From Aeromicrobium sp. 9AM (GTDB lineage Bacteria; Actinomycetota; Actinomycetes; Propionibacteriales; Nocardioidaceae), in contig NZ_LR733303.1 of assembly GCF_902506105.1 (NCBI RefSeq), positions 682,001-746,000 on the forward strand: a DNA stretch of 64,000 nt, written 5' to 3'. Positions within the stretch are counted from its first letter, which is position 1. Each line of letters starts with the position of its first letter. Both the position numbers and the translations under genes were made by a program. Under the pieces are notes generated by a model that was given only the letters and a program-made list of their open reading frames with translations, was not told the DNA's origin and did not search any database. Positions 25,874 to 34,080 of this stretch are shown in pieces.

Positions 25874-27388
25874 TCAGGTGGGGAGGAATGAGCGGACGGT
25901 GTCGATCGTGTCGGCCTCGGCGGGCGGCTTGTCGTCGCGATAGCGGATCACGCGGGCGAAGCGCAAGGCGACGCCGCCGGGATAGCGGGTCGACCGCTGG
26001 ACGCCGTCGAACGCGATCTCGACGACCTGCTCTGGCCGCACCGTGACGACGTAGCCGTCATCGTCAGTCTGCAGGTCACGGAACCGCTCGGTCTGCCACG
26101 CGAGGATATCGTCGGTCATGCCCTTGAAGGTCTTGCCGAGCATCACGAATTCGTCGCCGCCACGGGCTCCCAAGTGGATGTTGGACAACCACCCGCTGCG
26201 CCGGCCCGAGCCCCGCTCGACCGCCAGCACCACGAGATCGAGGGTGTGCACGGGCTTGACCTTGACCCAGGTCGCGCCGCGTCGACCTGCGGCATAGGGC
26301 GCCGTCAGGCTCTTGATGACCACGCCTTCATGCCCGAGCTTCAGCACCTGCGCCGCGAACTCCTCGGCCTCCCGCGGGTCTGCGGTGATGAGCCGGGGTA
26401 CGCGGTGCTGCTCGGGCACGACGGTCTCGAGCGCGGCGAGGCGCTCCGCAGTCGGGGCGTCGACGAGGTCCCGGCCGTCGAGGTGGAGCACGTCGAAGAA
26501 CGCGGGAGTCAGCCGGACCGTGCCGCCCACTGTCGCCGCCCGGGACGCGGTCTCCTGGAACGGGCGGGGCCGGCCGTCGGGGCCGAGCGCGAGCACCTCG
26601 CCATCGAGCACGATGTCGTGGCAGGGGAGGGCGCGGGCGATCTCGACGACCTCGGGGTGGCGGCTGGTGACGTCGTCGAGCGATCGCGTGACGACGAGGA
26701 CCTCGTCGCCGCGCCGGTGCACCTGGATGCGGACCCCGTCGAGCTTGGTGTCGACGGCGACCTCGCCGCCGCCAGCCTTGGCCATCGCCGACTCGACCGT
26801 CGGCGCTGTGGAGGCGAGCATCGGCAGCACCGGCCGGCCGACCTCGAGCGTGAACGCGGCGAGAGCGTCCTCCGTGCCGCTCAACGCCGCGGTGGCGACA
26901 GCGACCGAGGAACCGGCCATCATCGCGGCCCGGCGTACGACCGCGACGGGGATGCCACCGGCGACGGCGAGACCTTCCTGGACCAGGGAGTCGAGCGCGC
27001 CCTGACGGACTTCGCCGGTGACGATGCCGCGCAGCCAGCGCTGCTCGTCGACCGTGGCCCGGGCGAACAGGCTCCGGGTCGCGTCGGCGCGAGCGACCTG
27101 CGAGCCGGCGCCCGCCAGCTGGGCGATGCGCTCGAACGTCGCGTCGACCTCACTCACCTCGAGGGTCGGCTCGCTCGCCGGGTCGGGGAGTGCTTGCAAC
27201 GACCGCCAGCCGAGACCGGTGCGGCGCTGGCGCAGGACGCCGGCGAGGTATGACGTGACGACGGGGACGGCGTCCGGCTCGGTGTCGCCGGCACGCCTGA
27301 GCAGGTCGGCGAACGCCGCGACCTTCGCCTTGCGCGAGCGCGTCGCGCCGACCGCAGCGGAGGTGGCGACCACGTCGGCGAGGAGCAT
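25874..27388 (-). CDS. ligB: ATP-dependent DNA ligase
   Basis: 504-residue ATP-type ligase of the actinobacterial LigB group, distinct from the NAD-dependent LigA at 51.0 kb. An N-terminal helical DNA-binding domain (about 1-185) precedes the adenylation domain: motif I AVDTKLDGVRIQVHR with adenylated Lys215, motif III IVLDGEVLAL, motif IV-like GHEGVVIKSLTAPYAAGRRG and motif V TWVKVKPVHTLDLVVL. The OB fold with HLGARGGDEFVMLGKTFKGM follows. There is no LigD-type polymerase or nuclease domain. It is convergent with dnaE2 and divergent from the NAD-regulator gene. A repair role is plausible from family knowledge. Confidence 0.94.
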   Translation of the reverse strand: MLLADVVATSAAVGATRSRKAKVAAFADLLRRAGDTEPDAVPVVTSYLAGVLRQRRTGLGWRSLQALPDPASEPTLEVSEVDATFERIAQLAGAGSQVARADATRSLFARATVDEQRWLRGIVTGEVRQGALDSLVQEGLAVAGGIPVAVVRRAAMMAGSSVAVATAALSGTEDALAAFTLEVGRPVLPMLASTAPTVESAMAKAGGGEVAVDTKLDGVRIQVHRRGDEVLVVTRSLDDVTSRHPEVVEIARALPCHDIVLDGEVLALGPDGRPRPFQETASRAATVGGTVRLTPAFFDVLHLDGRDLVDAPTAERLAALETVVPEQHRVPRLITADPREAEEFAAQVLKLGHEGVVIKSLTAPYAAGRRGATWVKVKPVHTLDLVVLAVERGSGRRSGWLSNIHLGARGGDEFVMLGKTFKGMTDDILAWQTERFRDLQTDDDGYVVTVRPEQVVEIAFDGVQRSTRYPGGVALRFARVIRYRDDKPPAEADTIDTVRSFLPT

Positions 27389-27437
27389 GCCCCCATCATC
27401 GGCGCCGCCACCGACATCGCAAGACGAATGACAGCGC

Positions 27438-27504
27438 GACTTAGGGTTGACATGACTTTAAGGGGTCCACTACAGTGACCTTAGAGTCAAAGCAACCTTA
27501 AGTA
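27438..27504. promoter_or_regulatory. Array of TTAAGG-type half-sites over the nad operon promoter
   Basis: TGACTTTAAGG (27453-27463) and CCTTAGAGTCA (27479-27489) are inverted with one mismatch; further half-sites are GACTTAGGG (27438-27446) and CCTTAAGT (27496-27503). The main pair flanks the -10 region. It is probably the autoregulatory operator of the NrtR-like protein encoded just downstream (inference). Confidence 0.55.
27447..27476 (+). promoter_or_regulatory. Promoter of the nrtR-nadABC operon
   Basis: TTGACA (27447-27452), 18-nt spacer, TACAGT (27471-27476). Start would be near 27483, about 47 nt before the GTG. It is embedded in the TTAAGG half-site array. Confidence 0.6.
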
Positions 27505-27529
27505 CGGCTGAGAGCAGGAAGGCACGCGC

Positions 27530-28222
27530 GTGACGATGCAGTCGGCGATCGACCAGCGGGTCTCGCTCGCGGTCTCGACCGTGATCTTCGCGCTCCGCCC
27601 GCACCCCGAGAGCGGACTCATGACGCTGTGGCTGCCGCTCGTGCGCCGCATCCGTGAGCCGTACGAAGGCCAGTGGGCCCTCCCCGGCGGACCTCTGGAG
27701 GCCGACGAGGACCTCGCCGCCAGCGCTCGCCACACCCTCGAACGTACGACCGGGCTGACCCCCAACTACCTCGAGCAGCTCTACGCCTTCGGCAGCCTCG
27801 ACCGCTCCCCGGACGACCGGGTCGTGTCGATCGTCTACTGGGCGCTCGTGCAGCCCGACGAGGTCGCCCGCGCGGTGGACGGTGAGAACGTCGAGTGGTT
27901 CGTCGCCGACGAGCTGCCGCCGCTGGCGTTCGACCACACCGAGATCGTCGACTACGCGCTCGCCCGGCTGCGCGCCAAGATCACCTACACCCCGATCGCG
28001 CACGGCTTCCTGCCCCGCGAGTTCACCCTCGCCGAGCTACGAGCCGTGCACGAAGCCGTTCTGCGTACGCATCTCGACCCGGCCAACTTCCGCCGTCAGG
28101 CGCTGGCCAGCAAAACCCTCGTCCCCACGGGCACCTGCCTGCAGGGCACGAGCCACCGGCCACCGGCCCTGTTCCGCTTCGAGGCAGGACCCCCGTCAAA
28201 CGCCCCTGAGGAGCGCAGATGA
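27530..28222 (+). CDS. nrtR: NrtR-like NUDIX transcriptional regulator of NAD synthesis
   Basis: 230 residues: an N-terminal NUDIX-fold domain (about 10-145; PYEGQWALPGGPLEADEDLAA and the degenerate box RHTLERTTGLTPNYLEQLY) and a C-terminal winged-helix part (about 150-215; PREFTLAELRAVHEAV, DPANFRRQ). This matches NrtR, an ADP-ribose-sensing repressor of NAD genes. The NUDIX box lacks the full catalytic RE..EE series, as expected for a regulator. GTG 27530 has AGGAAGG 8 nt upstream. It overlaps nadA by ATGA, so the regulator is the first gene of the operon it presumably controls, and the TTAAGG array lies in its promoter. A NUDIX enzyme is the less likely alternative. Confidence 0.82.
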   Translation: MTMQSAIDQRVSLAVSTVIFALRPHPESGLMTLWLPLVRRIREPYEGQWALPGGPLEADEDLAASARHTLERTTGLTPNYLEQLYAFGSLDRSPDDRVVSIVYWALVQPDEVARAVDGENVEWFVADELPPLAFDHTEIVDYALARLRAKITYTPIAHGFLPREFTLAELRAVHEAVLRTHLDPANFRRQALASKTLVPTGTCLQGTSHRPPALFRFEAGPPSNAPEERR

Positions 28223-29478
28223 CCACCTCCGTCAATGACCTGATCGTCGCGGCACCCGACACCAGCTGCGATGTCGAGCTCGCCAAGGGACCGTGGGAGT
28301 TCGACAACGTCCCCGGCTACGGGCCGGGCTCGTCCGAGAACGACGTCATCCCCGAGCCCGTCGTACGACCGGGGCAGCTGCCTGCCGAGTACCAGCGCAT
28401 GACCGACAACGAGCTGCACGCCCGCATCCGCGCCGCCAAGGACAAGCTCGGCAGCCGGCTCGTGATCCTCGGCCACTTCTACCAGCGCGACGAGGTCATC
28501 CAGTACGCCGACTTCGTCGGTGACTCGTTCCAGCTCGCCAACGCGGCGTTGACCAAGCCCGACGCCGACACGATCGTGTTCTGCGGCGTGCACTTCATGG
28601 CCGAGACCGCCGACATCCTGGCGCGTCCCGAGCAGCACGTGATCCTGCCCAACCTCGCCGCCGGCTGCTCGATGGCCGACATGGCCGACGAGGACTCGGT
28701 CGAGGCGTGCTGGGAGGACCTCATGGCGGTCTACGGCGAGGAGCCCGACGCCGACGGCAGGCAGCCGGTCATCCCGGTGACCTACATGAACTCCTCAGCC
28801 GCCCTCAAGGCGTTCTGCGGCCGTCACGGCGGCATCGTCTGCACGTCGTCCAACGCCGCGACGGTCCTCGAGTGGGCCTTCGAGCGTGGCCAGCGCGTCC
28901 TGTTCTTCCCCGACCAGCACCTCGGCCGCAACACCGCCAAGGCGATGGGCATCCCGCTGGAGCAGATGCCGATGTGGAGCCCCCGCAAGGAGCTCGGCGG
29001 CAACACCGTCGAGGAGCTCAACGACGCCAAGGTCATCCTGTGGCACGGGTTCTGCTCGGTGCACAAGCGCTTCTCGGTCGCCCAGATCGACAAGGCGCGC
29101 GCCGAGTTCCCCGGCGTCAAGGTCATCGTGCACCCCGAGAGCCCCATGCCGGTCGTCGACGCCGCGGACGCCGCAGGGTCGACCGACGCGATCCGCAAGT
29201 ACGTCATCGCGTCCGAGCCCGGTGACGTCATCGCGATCGGCACCGAGGTCAACATGGTCAACCGGCTCGCCGCCGAGTTCCCCGACCGGACGATCTTCTG
29301 CCTCGATCCCGTCGTGTGCCCGTGCTCGACGATGTACCGCATCCACCCCGGCTACCTCGCCTGGACGCTCGACGGGCTCGCCGAAGGTGAGCTCCGCAAC
29401 GAGATCGTCGTTCCCGACGACATCGCCACCGACGCCAAGGTCGCGCTCGAGCGCATGCTCGCGGCGCTCCCGAAGTAA
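28219..29478 (+). CDS. nadA: Quinolinate synthase
   Basis: 419 residues. Condenses iminoaspartate with dihydroxyacetone phosphate to quinolinate using a [4Fe-4S] cluster. Likely cluster cysteines are those in VFCGVHFMAETA, IVCTSSNAATV and DPVVCPCSTMYR. Other landmarks are ILGHFYQRDEVIQYADFVGDS, LAAGCSMADMADEDSVE and the phosphate-binding segment KVIVHPES. It overlaps nrtR by ATGA and is followed by nadB after 9 nt. The cysteine desulfurase at the end of the operon probably supplies sulfur for its cluster. Confidence 0.96.
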   Translation: MTTSVNDLIVAAPDTSCDVELAKGPWEFDNVPGYGPGSSENDVIPEPVVRPGQLPAEYQRMTDNELHARIRAAKDKLGSRLVILGHFYQRDEVIQYADFVGDSFQLANAALTKPDADTIVFCGVHFMAETADILARPEQHVILPNLAAGCSMADMADEDSVEACWEDLMAVYGEEPDADGRQPVIPVTYMNSSAALKAFCGRHGGIVCTSSNAATVLEWAFERGQRVLFFPDQHLGRNTAKAMGIPLEQMPMWSPRKELGGNTVEELNDAKVILWHGFCSVHKRFSVAQIDKARAEFPGVKVIVHPESPMPVVDAADAAGSTDAIRKYVIASEPGDVIAIGTEVNMVNRLAAEFPDRTIFCLDPVVCPCSTMYRIHPGYLAWTLDGLAEGELRNEIVVPDDIATDAKVALERMLAALPK

Positions 29479-29487
29479 GGATCCGCC

Positions 29488-31026
29488 ATGCGCAACAGCA
29501 TCATCGTCGTCGGCAGTGGGGTGGCCGGCATGACCGCGGCACTCGAGGCCGTCGACGCGTACGACGTCACGCTCTTCACCAAGGCCGACCTCGCGCAGAG
29601 CAACACCCGCTACGCCCAAGGTGGCGTCGCCGTGGTGATCGACGCGATGAGCGACCCCGGCGCGCCGCGTCTCGGTGACACCGTCGAGTCCCATGTCGGC
29701 GACACCCTGGTTGCCGGCGCTGGGCTGAGCGACGAGGAGACCGTGCGGATCCTCTGCGCCGAGGGTCCCGCTGCGATGGACGAGCTCATCGCCCGAGGGG
29801 TCCAGTTCGACCGGCACGACGGCGAGCTGTCGCACGGCCTCGAGGCCGCGCACTCCTACGCGCGCATCCTGCACGCCGGGGGAGACGCCACCGGGGCCGG
29901 CATCGCGTACGCGTTGATCGACCGCATCCGCGAGAGTGCCGTGACGGTGCGCGAGCGTACGACCGTGGTCGACGTGATCGTCGCCGACGGCCGCGCGATC
30001 GGCGTACGCCTGCTCGACGGCGAGGAGGTGCTGGCCGACTCGGTGATCCTCGCGACCGGTGGCGCAGGCCAGCTGTTCTCCCACACGACCAACCCCGAGG
30101 TCGCGACCGCCGACGGACTCGGCATGGCGTTGCGGGCCGGAGCCGTCGCCGCGGACCTGGAGTTCTACCAGTTCCACCCGACGTCACTCGACGCACCGGG
30201 CAACTTCCTGATCTCCGAGGCCGTGCGCGGCGAAGGCGCGACCCTGATCGACGCCGACGGCAAGCGGTTCATGCTCGATGTGCACCCCGACGGCGAGCTG
30301 GCGCCGCGCGACGTCGTCGCCCGCGGCATCGCAGCCCAAATGAAGGCAAAGAATCATGGTCCAGTTTGTCTTGACGCTACGCATCTAGGTTCAGAGTTTC
30401 TGGCCAAGCGGTTCCCCAACATCGACGCCGCGTGCCGCGCGCAGGGGTTCGACTGGGGCGAGGTGCCGATCCCGGTGACACCGGCTGCGCACTACTACAT
30501 GGGCGGCATCCGCACCGACGAGTGGGGACGCACCTCGATCCCCGGGCTCTACGCCGTCGGCGAGGCCGCCTGCAACGGGCTGCACGGCGCCAACAGGCTC
30601 GCGTCCAACTCGCTGCTCGAGGGTGCGGTCTACGGCACCCGGGTCATCGAAGGCATCGGCGACCCTGCACCGCTCACCGACTTCGACGCCGACTGGCCGG
30701 CACCGATCGCCGTCGATCTCGCGGACGACCCCGAGGGCGATGACGTCAACCGAAGCGACCTGCAACAGCTCATGTGGGACGCCGCCGGCCTCTCGCGCAA
30801 CGGCGAGGACCTCGAGCGCGCTCTGGCGACGCTCAGCCAGTGGCGGGCGCCGGATGCCACCGACGCGAAGTCGGCCGAGGACGCCAACCTGCTGGTCGTG
30901 GCGCGCGCGGTCGTCACGAGCGCTCTGGCGCGACGTGAGTCGCGCGGTGGCCACTACCGGACGGACTTTCCCGAGAGCGATCCCGCCCAGGCCACCCACT
31001 CGTCGATCGCGCCGCAGCATGCTTGA
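29488..31026 (+). CDS. nadB: L-aspartate oxidase
   Basis: 512-residue FAD enzyme oxidising L-aspartate to iminoaspartate for NadA. FAD motif VVGSGVAGMTAALEA at the N-terminus, active-site region NTRYAQGGVAVV, LATGGAGQLFSHTTNPEVATADG, EFYQFHPTSL, and GLYAVGEAACNGLHGANRLASNSLLEG. The length is normal. Odd feature: codons 30337-30402 (residues about 284-305, around GPVCLDATHLG) use mostly A/T-ending codons (7 of 22 G/C-ending) although the protein sequence is conserved-looking; flanking codons end almost only in G or C. It overlaps nadC by 8 nt. Confidence 0.96.
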   Translation: MRNSIIVVGSGVAGMTAALEAVDAYDVTLFTKADLAQSNTRYAQGGVAVVIDAMSDPGAPRLGDTVESHVGDTLVAGAGLSDEETVRILCAEGPAAMDELIARGVQFDRHDGELSHGLEAAHSYARILHAGGDATGAGIAYALIDRIRESAVTVRERTTVVDVIVADGRAIGVRLLDGEEVLADSVILATGGAGQLFSHTTNPEVATADGLGMALRAGAVAADLEFYQFHPTSLDAPGNFLISEAVRGEGATLIDADGKRFMLDVHPDGELAPRDVVARGIAAQMKAKNHGPVCLDATHLGSEFLAKRFPNIDAACRAQGFDWGEVPIPVTPAAHYYMGGIRTDEWGRTSIPGLYAVGEAACNGLHGANRLASNSLLEGAVYGTRVIEGIGDPAPLTDFDADWPAPIAVDLADDPEGDDVNRSDLQQLMWDAAGLSRNGEDLERALATLSQWRAPDATDAKSAEDANLLVVARAVVTSALARRESRGGHYRTDFPESDPAQATHSSIAPQHA

Positions 31027-31861
31027 GCGGCGGCAGATCCAGCGCGTCGTCGACCTGGCGCTCGACGAGGACGCGCCGTTCGGCGACCTGACGTCGCAGA
31101 CGCTGGTGCCCGAGACCGCGGTGGCCCGTGCCGACCTGGTGGCCCGCGAGCCCGGTGTGTTCGCCGGCGCCGAGGTGTTCGAGGTCGCGATGACCACCCT
31201 CGACCCGGCGGTCAAGGTGACCCTCGAGGCGTCGGACGGTGACTCGTTCGATCGCGGTGCCGTGCTCGCCCACGTCGAAGGCCCCGCGCGTGCCGTGCTG
31301 CAGGCCGAGCGGGTCGCGCTCAACCTCGTACAGCGCATGACCGGCATCGCGACGCTCACCGCGACGTACGTCGAGGCGGTCGCCGGCACCAAAGCGCGTG
31401 TCGTCGACACCCGCAAGACGACTCCGGGCCTGCGCGCGATCGAGCGCCACGCCGTACGCTGCGGCGGCGGCCACAACCACCGCTACTCGCTGTCGGACGC
31501 CGTGATGGCCAAGGACAACCACCTCGCGGTGATCCCTGACCTCACCGCTGCGCTCCGGCGGGCCAAGGCCGACCTGCCGCACACCACGCACATCGAGGTC
31601 GAGGTCGACCGGCTCGAGCAGCTCGACGCCGTGCTCGAGTCCGGAGCGGCGGGCACGATCATGCTCGACAACTTCAGCCTCGACGACCTCCGCACGGGCG
31701 TCGCCACGATCGCCGGGCGCGCCCTGGTCGAGGCGAGCGGCGGCATCACGCTCGACACGATCGCCGATGTCGCGCGTACTGGCGTCGATGTCATCTCGGT
31801 CGGCGCGTTGACCCACAGCGTCCGCGCGCTCGACCTCGGGCTCGACATCACGGTGTCCTGA
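31019..31861 (+). CDS. nadC: Nicotinate-nucleotide pyrophosphorylase (quinolinate phosphoribosyltransferase)
   Basis: 280 residues. Converts quinolinate and PRPP to nicotinate mononucleotide. Motifs: ALDEDAPFGDLTSQTL, LNLVQRMTGIATLT, VVDTRKTTPGLRAIERHAVRCGG (substrate Arg/Lys cluster), HIEVEVDRLEQL, IMLDNFS, and VEASGGITLDTI. ATG 31019 was chosen: it overlaps the nadB stop by 8 nt and gives the family-length protein. The long upstream in-frame extension lies inside nadB and is not plausible. The stop is immediately followed by the GTG of the desulfurase gene. Confidence 0.96.
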   Translation: MLERRQIQRVVDLALDEDAPFGDLTSQTLVPETAVARADLVAREPGVFAGAEVFEVAMTTLDPAVKVTLEASDGDSFDRGAVLAHVEGPARAVLQAERVALNLVQRMTGIATLTATYVEAVAGTKARVVDTRKTTPGLRAIERHAVRCGGGHNHRYSLSDAVMAKDNHLAVIPDLTAALRRAKADLPHTTHIEVEVDRLEQLDAVLESGAAGTIMLDNFSLDDLRTGVATIAGRALVEASGGITLDTIADVARTGVDVISVGALTHSVRALDLGLDITVS

Positions 31862-32986
31862 GTGATCTACCTCGACGAGGCGGCGACGACTCCGCTCAAG
31901 CGGGAGGTGCTCGAGGCGATGTGGCCCTACTTCGGGCCAGACTTCGGCAACCCATCGAGCCACCACGAGGTCGGCGAGTCCGCCAGCCGCGCGCTGGAGC
32001 AGGCCCGCGCAGACGTGGCGCAGGCGCTCGGCGCACGAGCTGCGGAGATCACGTTCACCTCCGGCGGCACCGAGTCCGACAATGCCGCGATCAAGGGCAT
32101 CGCGCTCGCCGCACCACGCGGCAAGCACGTCATCGTGTCGTCGATCGAGCATCCCGCGGTGCTGGAGTCGGCGGAGTTCCTGGGTCGTCTGGGCTACGAC
32201 GTCACGATCCTCGACGTCGACCACGACGGCATGGTGCAGCGCGCCGCTCTCGACGCAGCCCTGCGTGACGACACGACGCTCGTGAGCATCCAGTACGCCA
32301 ACAACGAGGTCGGCACGATCCAGCAGATCGAGACGCTCTCACGTCTGGCTGCCGACAAGGGCGTGCCCTTCCACACCGACGCCGTCCAGGCCGCCGGCTG
32401 GCTGGACCTCGACGTCGAACGGCTGGGCGTGCAGGCCATGAGCATCTCCGGTCACAAGCTCGGCGCACCCAAGGGCATCGGCATCCTGTACGTCCGACGC
32501 GGCACCCGTTTCGAGCCGCTGATCCACGGCGGCGGACAGGAGTCCGGTCGACGGTCCGGCACCGAGAACGTCGCCGCCGCGGTCGGCATGGCCACCGCGC
32601 TCAAGCTGGCGGGAGGCTCGATCGACGAGGTCGTCGCCCGCCGCGACGCGTTCATCGACCGAGTCCTGGCCGACGTGCCCGGAGCCGAGCTCACAGGCCA
32701 CCGCAACCACCGGCTGCCGGGCAGCGCCTCGTTCGTCTTCCCGGGCACCAACGGCGAGACGATCCTGCTCGAGCTCGAGGCGCGCGGCATCGTGTGCTCG
32801 AGCGGATCGGCCTGCGCCGCGGGCAGCGACGAACCGTCCCACGTGCTGACCGCGATGGGCTACGAAGGCCCGGTCGCGCAGACCGCGGTCCGCTTCACCT
32901 TCGGGCGTACGACGACCGCCGAGGACCTCGACACCGCGGCGACCGAGCTCGCACGAGCGGTCGCCGCAGTGTCGGCGCTCGGTTAG
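31862..32986 (+). CDS. Cysteine desulfurase of the nad operon (NifS-like)
   Basis: 374-residue class V PLP enzyme releasing sulfur from cysteine. IYLDEAATTPLKREVLEAM start, TFTSGGTESDNAAIKG, PLP Lys in SISGHKLGAPKG, and catalytic Cys in the loop VCSSGSACAAGSDEPSHVL. The GTG at 31862 follows the nadC stop without a gap, so it is co-transcribed with nadABC; a NifS-like member next to nadA is known in several bacteria for maturing the NadA cluster. A second desulfurase, paired with mnmA, lies at 47.2 kb. Its stop overlaps by 4 nt the stop of the convergent small gene. Confidence 0.94.
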   Translation: MIYLDEAATTPLKREVLEAMWPYFGPDFGNPSSHHEVGESASRALEQARADVAQALGARAAEITFTSGGTESDNAAIKGIALAAPRGKHVIVSSIEHPAVLESAEFLGRLGYDVTILDVDHDGMVQRAALDAALRDDTTLVSIQYANNEVGTIQQIETLSRLAADKGVPFHTDAVQAAGWLDLDVERLGVQAMSISGHKLGAPKGIGILYVRRGTRFEPLIHGGGQESGRRSGTENVAAAVGMATALKLAGGSIDEVVARRDAFIDRVLADVPGAELTGHRNHRLPGSASFVFPGTNGETILLELEARGIVCSSGSACAAGSDEPSHVLTAMGYEGPVAQTAVRFTFGRTTTAEDLDTAATELARAVAAVSALG

Positions 32987-33423
32987 ACCGCCAGGCCGCC
33001 GTAGACGTACGAGCCGGGCTGGGCCGGGTTGGGGATCAGCGTGACCGAGTCGCCGACCCGGGGGATCTGCAGCTTGGAGACCATGATCTGGTCCAGCTGA
33101 AGGGCTTGGCCACCCTCAAGGGTCACGCTGAGATTGACGACCGGGTCGTTGTTGATCATCGTGCCGGTGTCGGCGAGCGCTGTGACGGTCGCCTTGATCC
33201 CGGGGATGCCGGCAGCGGCGGCGGCAGCGTTGGCTGCGACGGCCGCCTGCGCGTCTCGCCCGGCCTGCAGGCCCTGGCTCATCTGGTCCGTGAACTCCTT
33301 GCCCATGAACCCTTTGGTGACCTTGCCCATGACGCCCTTGCCGCTGACGAGTCCCTCAGCCTTCTGCATCGCGTCTTCTGTGCGTTCTTCCTGGCTCTTC
33401 TTGCTGTTTCCGAATAGTCCCAT
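32983..33423 (-). CDS. Conserved-looking small protein of unknown function
   Basis: 146 residues. A charged N-terminus (MGLFGNSKKSQEERTEDAMQ) and a short helical linker (about 25-75, QAGRDAQAAVAANAAAAAAG) lead to a beta-rich C-terminal domain (about 78-146: VTALADTGTMINNDPVVNL, SVTLEGGQALQ, VGDSVTLIPNPAQPGSYVYG). The end resembles small beta-barrel modules of the OB type but I name no family. There is no signal peptide or membrane helix. ATG 33423 is the only sensible start; the in-frame extension upstream runs through the MarR gene. The GGAG nearby is too close to the ATG to be a good ribosome site. Confidence 0.7.
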   Translation of the reverse strand: MGLFGNSKKSQEERTEDAMQKAEGLVSGKGVMGKVTKGFMGKEFTDQMSQGLQAGRDAQAAVAANAAAAAAGIPGIKATVTALADTGTMINNDPVVNLSVTLEGGQALQLDQIMVSKLQIPRVGDSVTLIPNPAQPGSYVYGGLAV

Positions 33424-33476
33424 GCTCCGATAGTGCCATTGGAGAGAGCCTGACGTCCCTGTTTTTCGTATAGACG

Positions 33477-34007
33477 TTAGGGCTTGCCGGACGGCGTCTC
33501 GGTGTCCAGGGACTCCACGTGCAGCGTCATCTTCTTGAGCAGTCGGTTGATCGTGGTGCGCTCGTTGGGCGTCAGCACCGCCACCATCTCCTCCTCCTGC
33601 GAGCCGCGGAGCGCCATGGCCTGGCGCCAGATGTCGGCACCTGCCTTGGTGATCTCGACGACGACCCGACGCCTGTCGTCCGGCGCCGCGGTCCGCTGCA
33701 CCCACCCCGCCTGCTCGAGCTTGTCGAGCCGTCCGGTCATGCCGGCACCTGACACGCCGAGCTCGTCGGCGAGGTCGGTAGGGGAGGCGGTGCCGGGGGT
33801 GTCGCGAATCATGAGCGAGTGCAGGGTCTCGTACTCGAAGTCCTGCAGCCCCACCTCGGTCACCGCCCGCTGCATCGTGCCCTTGAGGTAGCGCTGCAGT
33901 CGACCGATGCGGACGACCACACCCTCGACGTCGTCGTCGAACGGCACGTCGACCCAGTGATCGCGCCACCGCGCCACGTGCCGGTCGGTCCAGTCGCTCT
34001 CGGCCAT
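33477..34007 (-). CDS. MarR-family transcriptional regulator
   Basis: 176 residues with a winged helix at about 75-140 (PTDLADELGVSGAGMTGRLD as recognition helix; KLEQAGWVQRTAAPDDRRRVVV as wing). It is divergent from an MFS transporter, and the shared intergenic region carries a palindrome between -35 and -10 of the transporter, so it probably represses the exporter and perhaps itself. The ligand is unknown. Confidence 0.9.
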   Translation of the reverse strand: MAESDWTDRHVARWRDHWVDVPFDDDVEGVVVRIGRLQRYLKGTMQRAVTEVGLQDFEYETLHSLMIRDTPGTASPTDLADELGVSGAGMTGRLDKLEQAGWVQRTAAPDDRRRVVVEITKAGADIWRQAMALRGSQEEEMVAVLTPNERTTINRLLKKMTLHVESLDTETPSGKP

Positions 34008-34044
34008 GCCGGAATGCTATCCCGTTCGACCGCCATCTACTTAG

Positions 34045-34073
34045 TTGACGAATAGTTCGCTGGCGAATTACTT
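34045..34073 (+). promoter_or_regulatory. Leaderless MFS promoter with embedded operator
   Basis: TTGACG (34045-34050), 17-nt spacer, TTACTT (34068-34073); the start would fall at about 34080, next to the ATG at 34081. The spacer holds AGTTCGC-TG-GCGAATT (34054-34069), 6 of 7 arm pairs matching, a likely MarR binding site. Confidence 0.55.
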
Positions 34074-34080
34074 TTGGCGT

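Noticed and set aside
30623-31018. N-terminal extension of nadC into nadB
   Set aside because: It lies wholly inside nadB, is Arg/Ser-rich and would double nothing known in NadC; ATG 31019 gives the family length.
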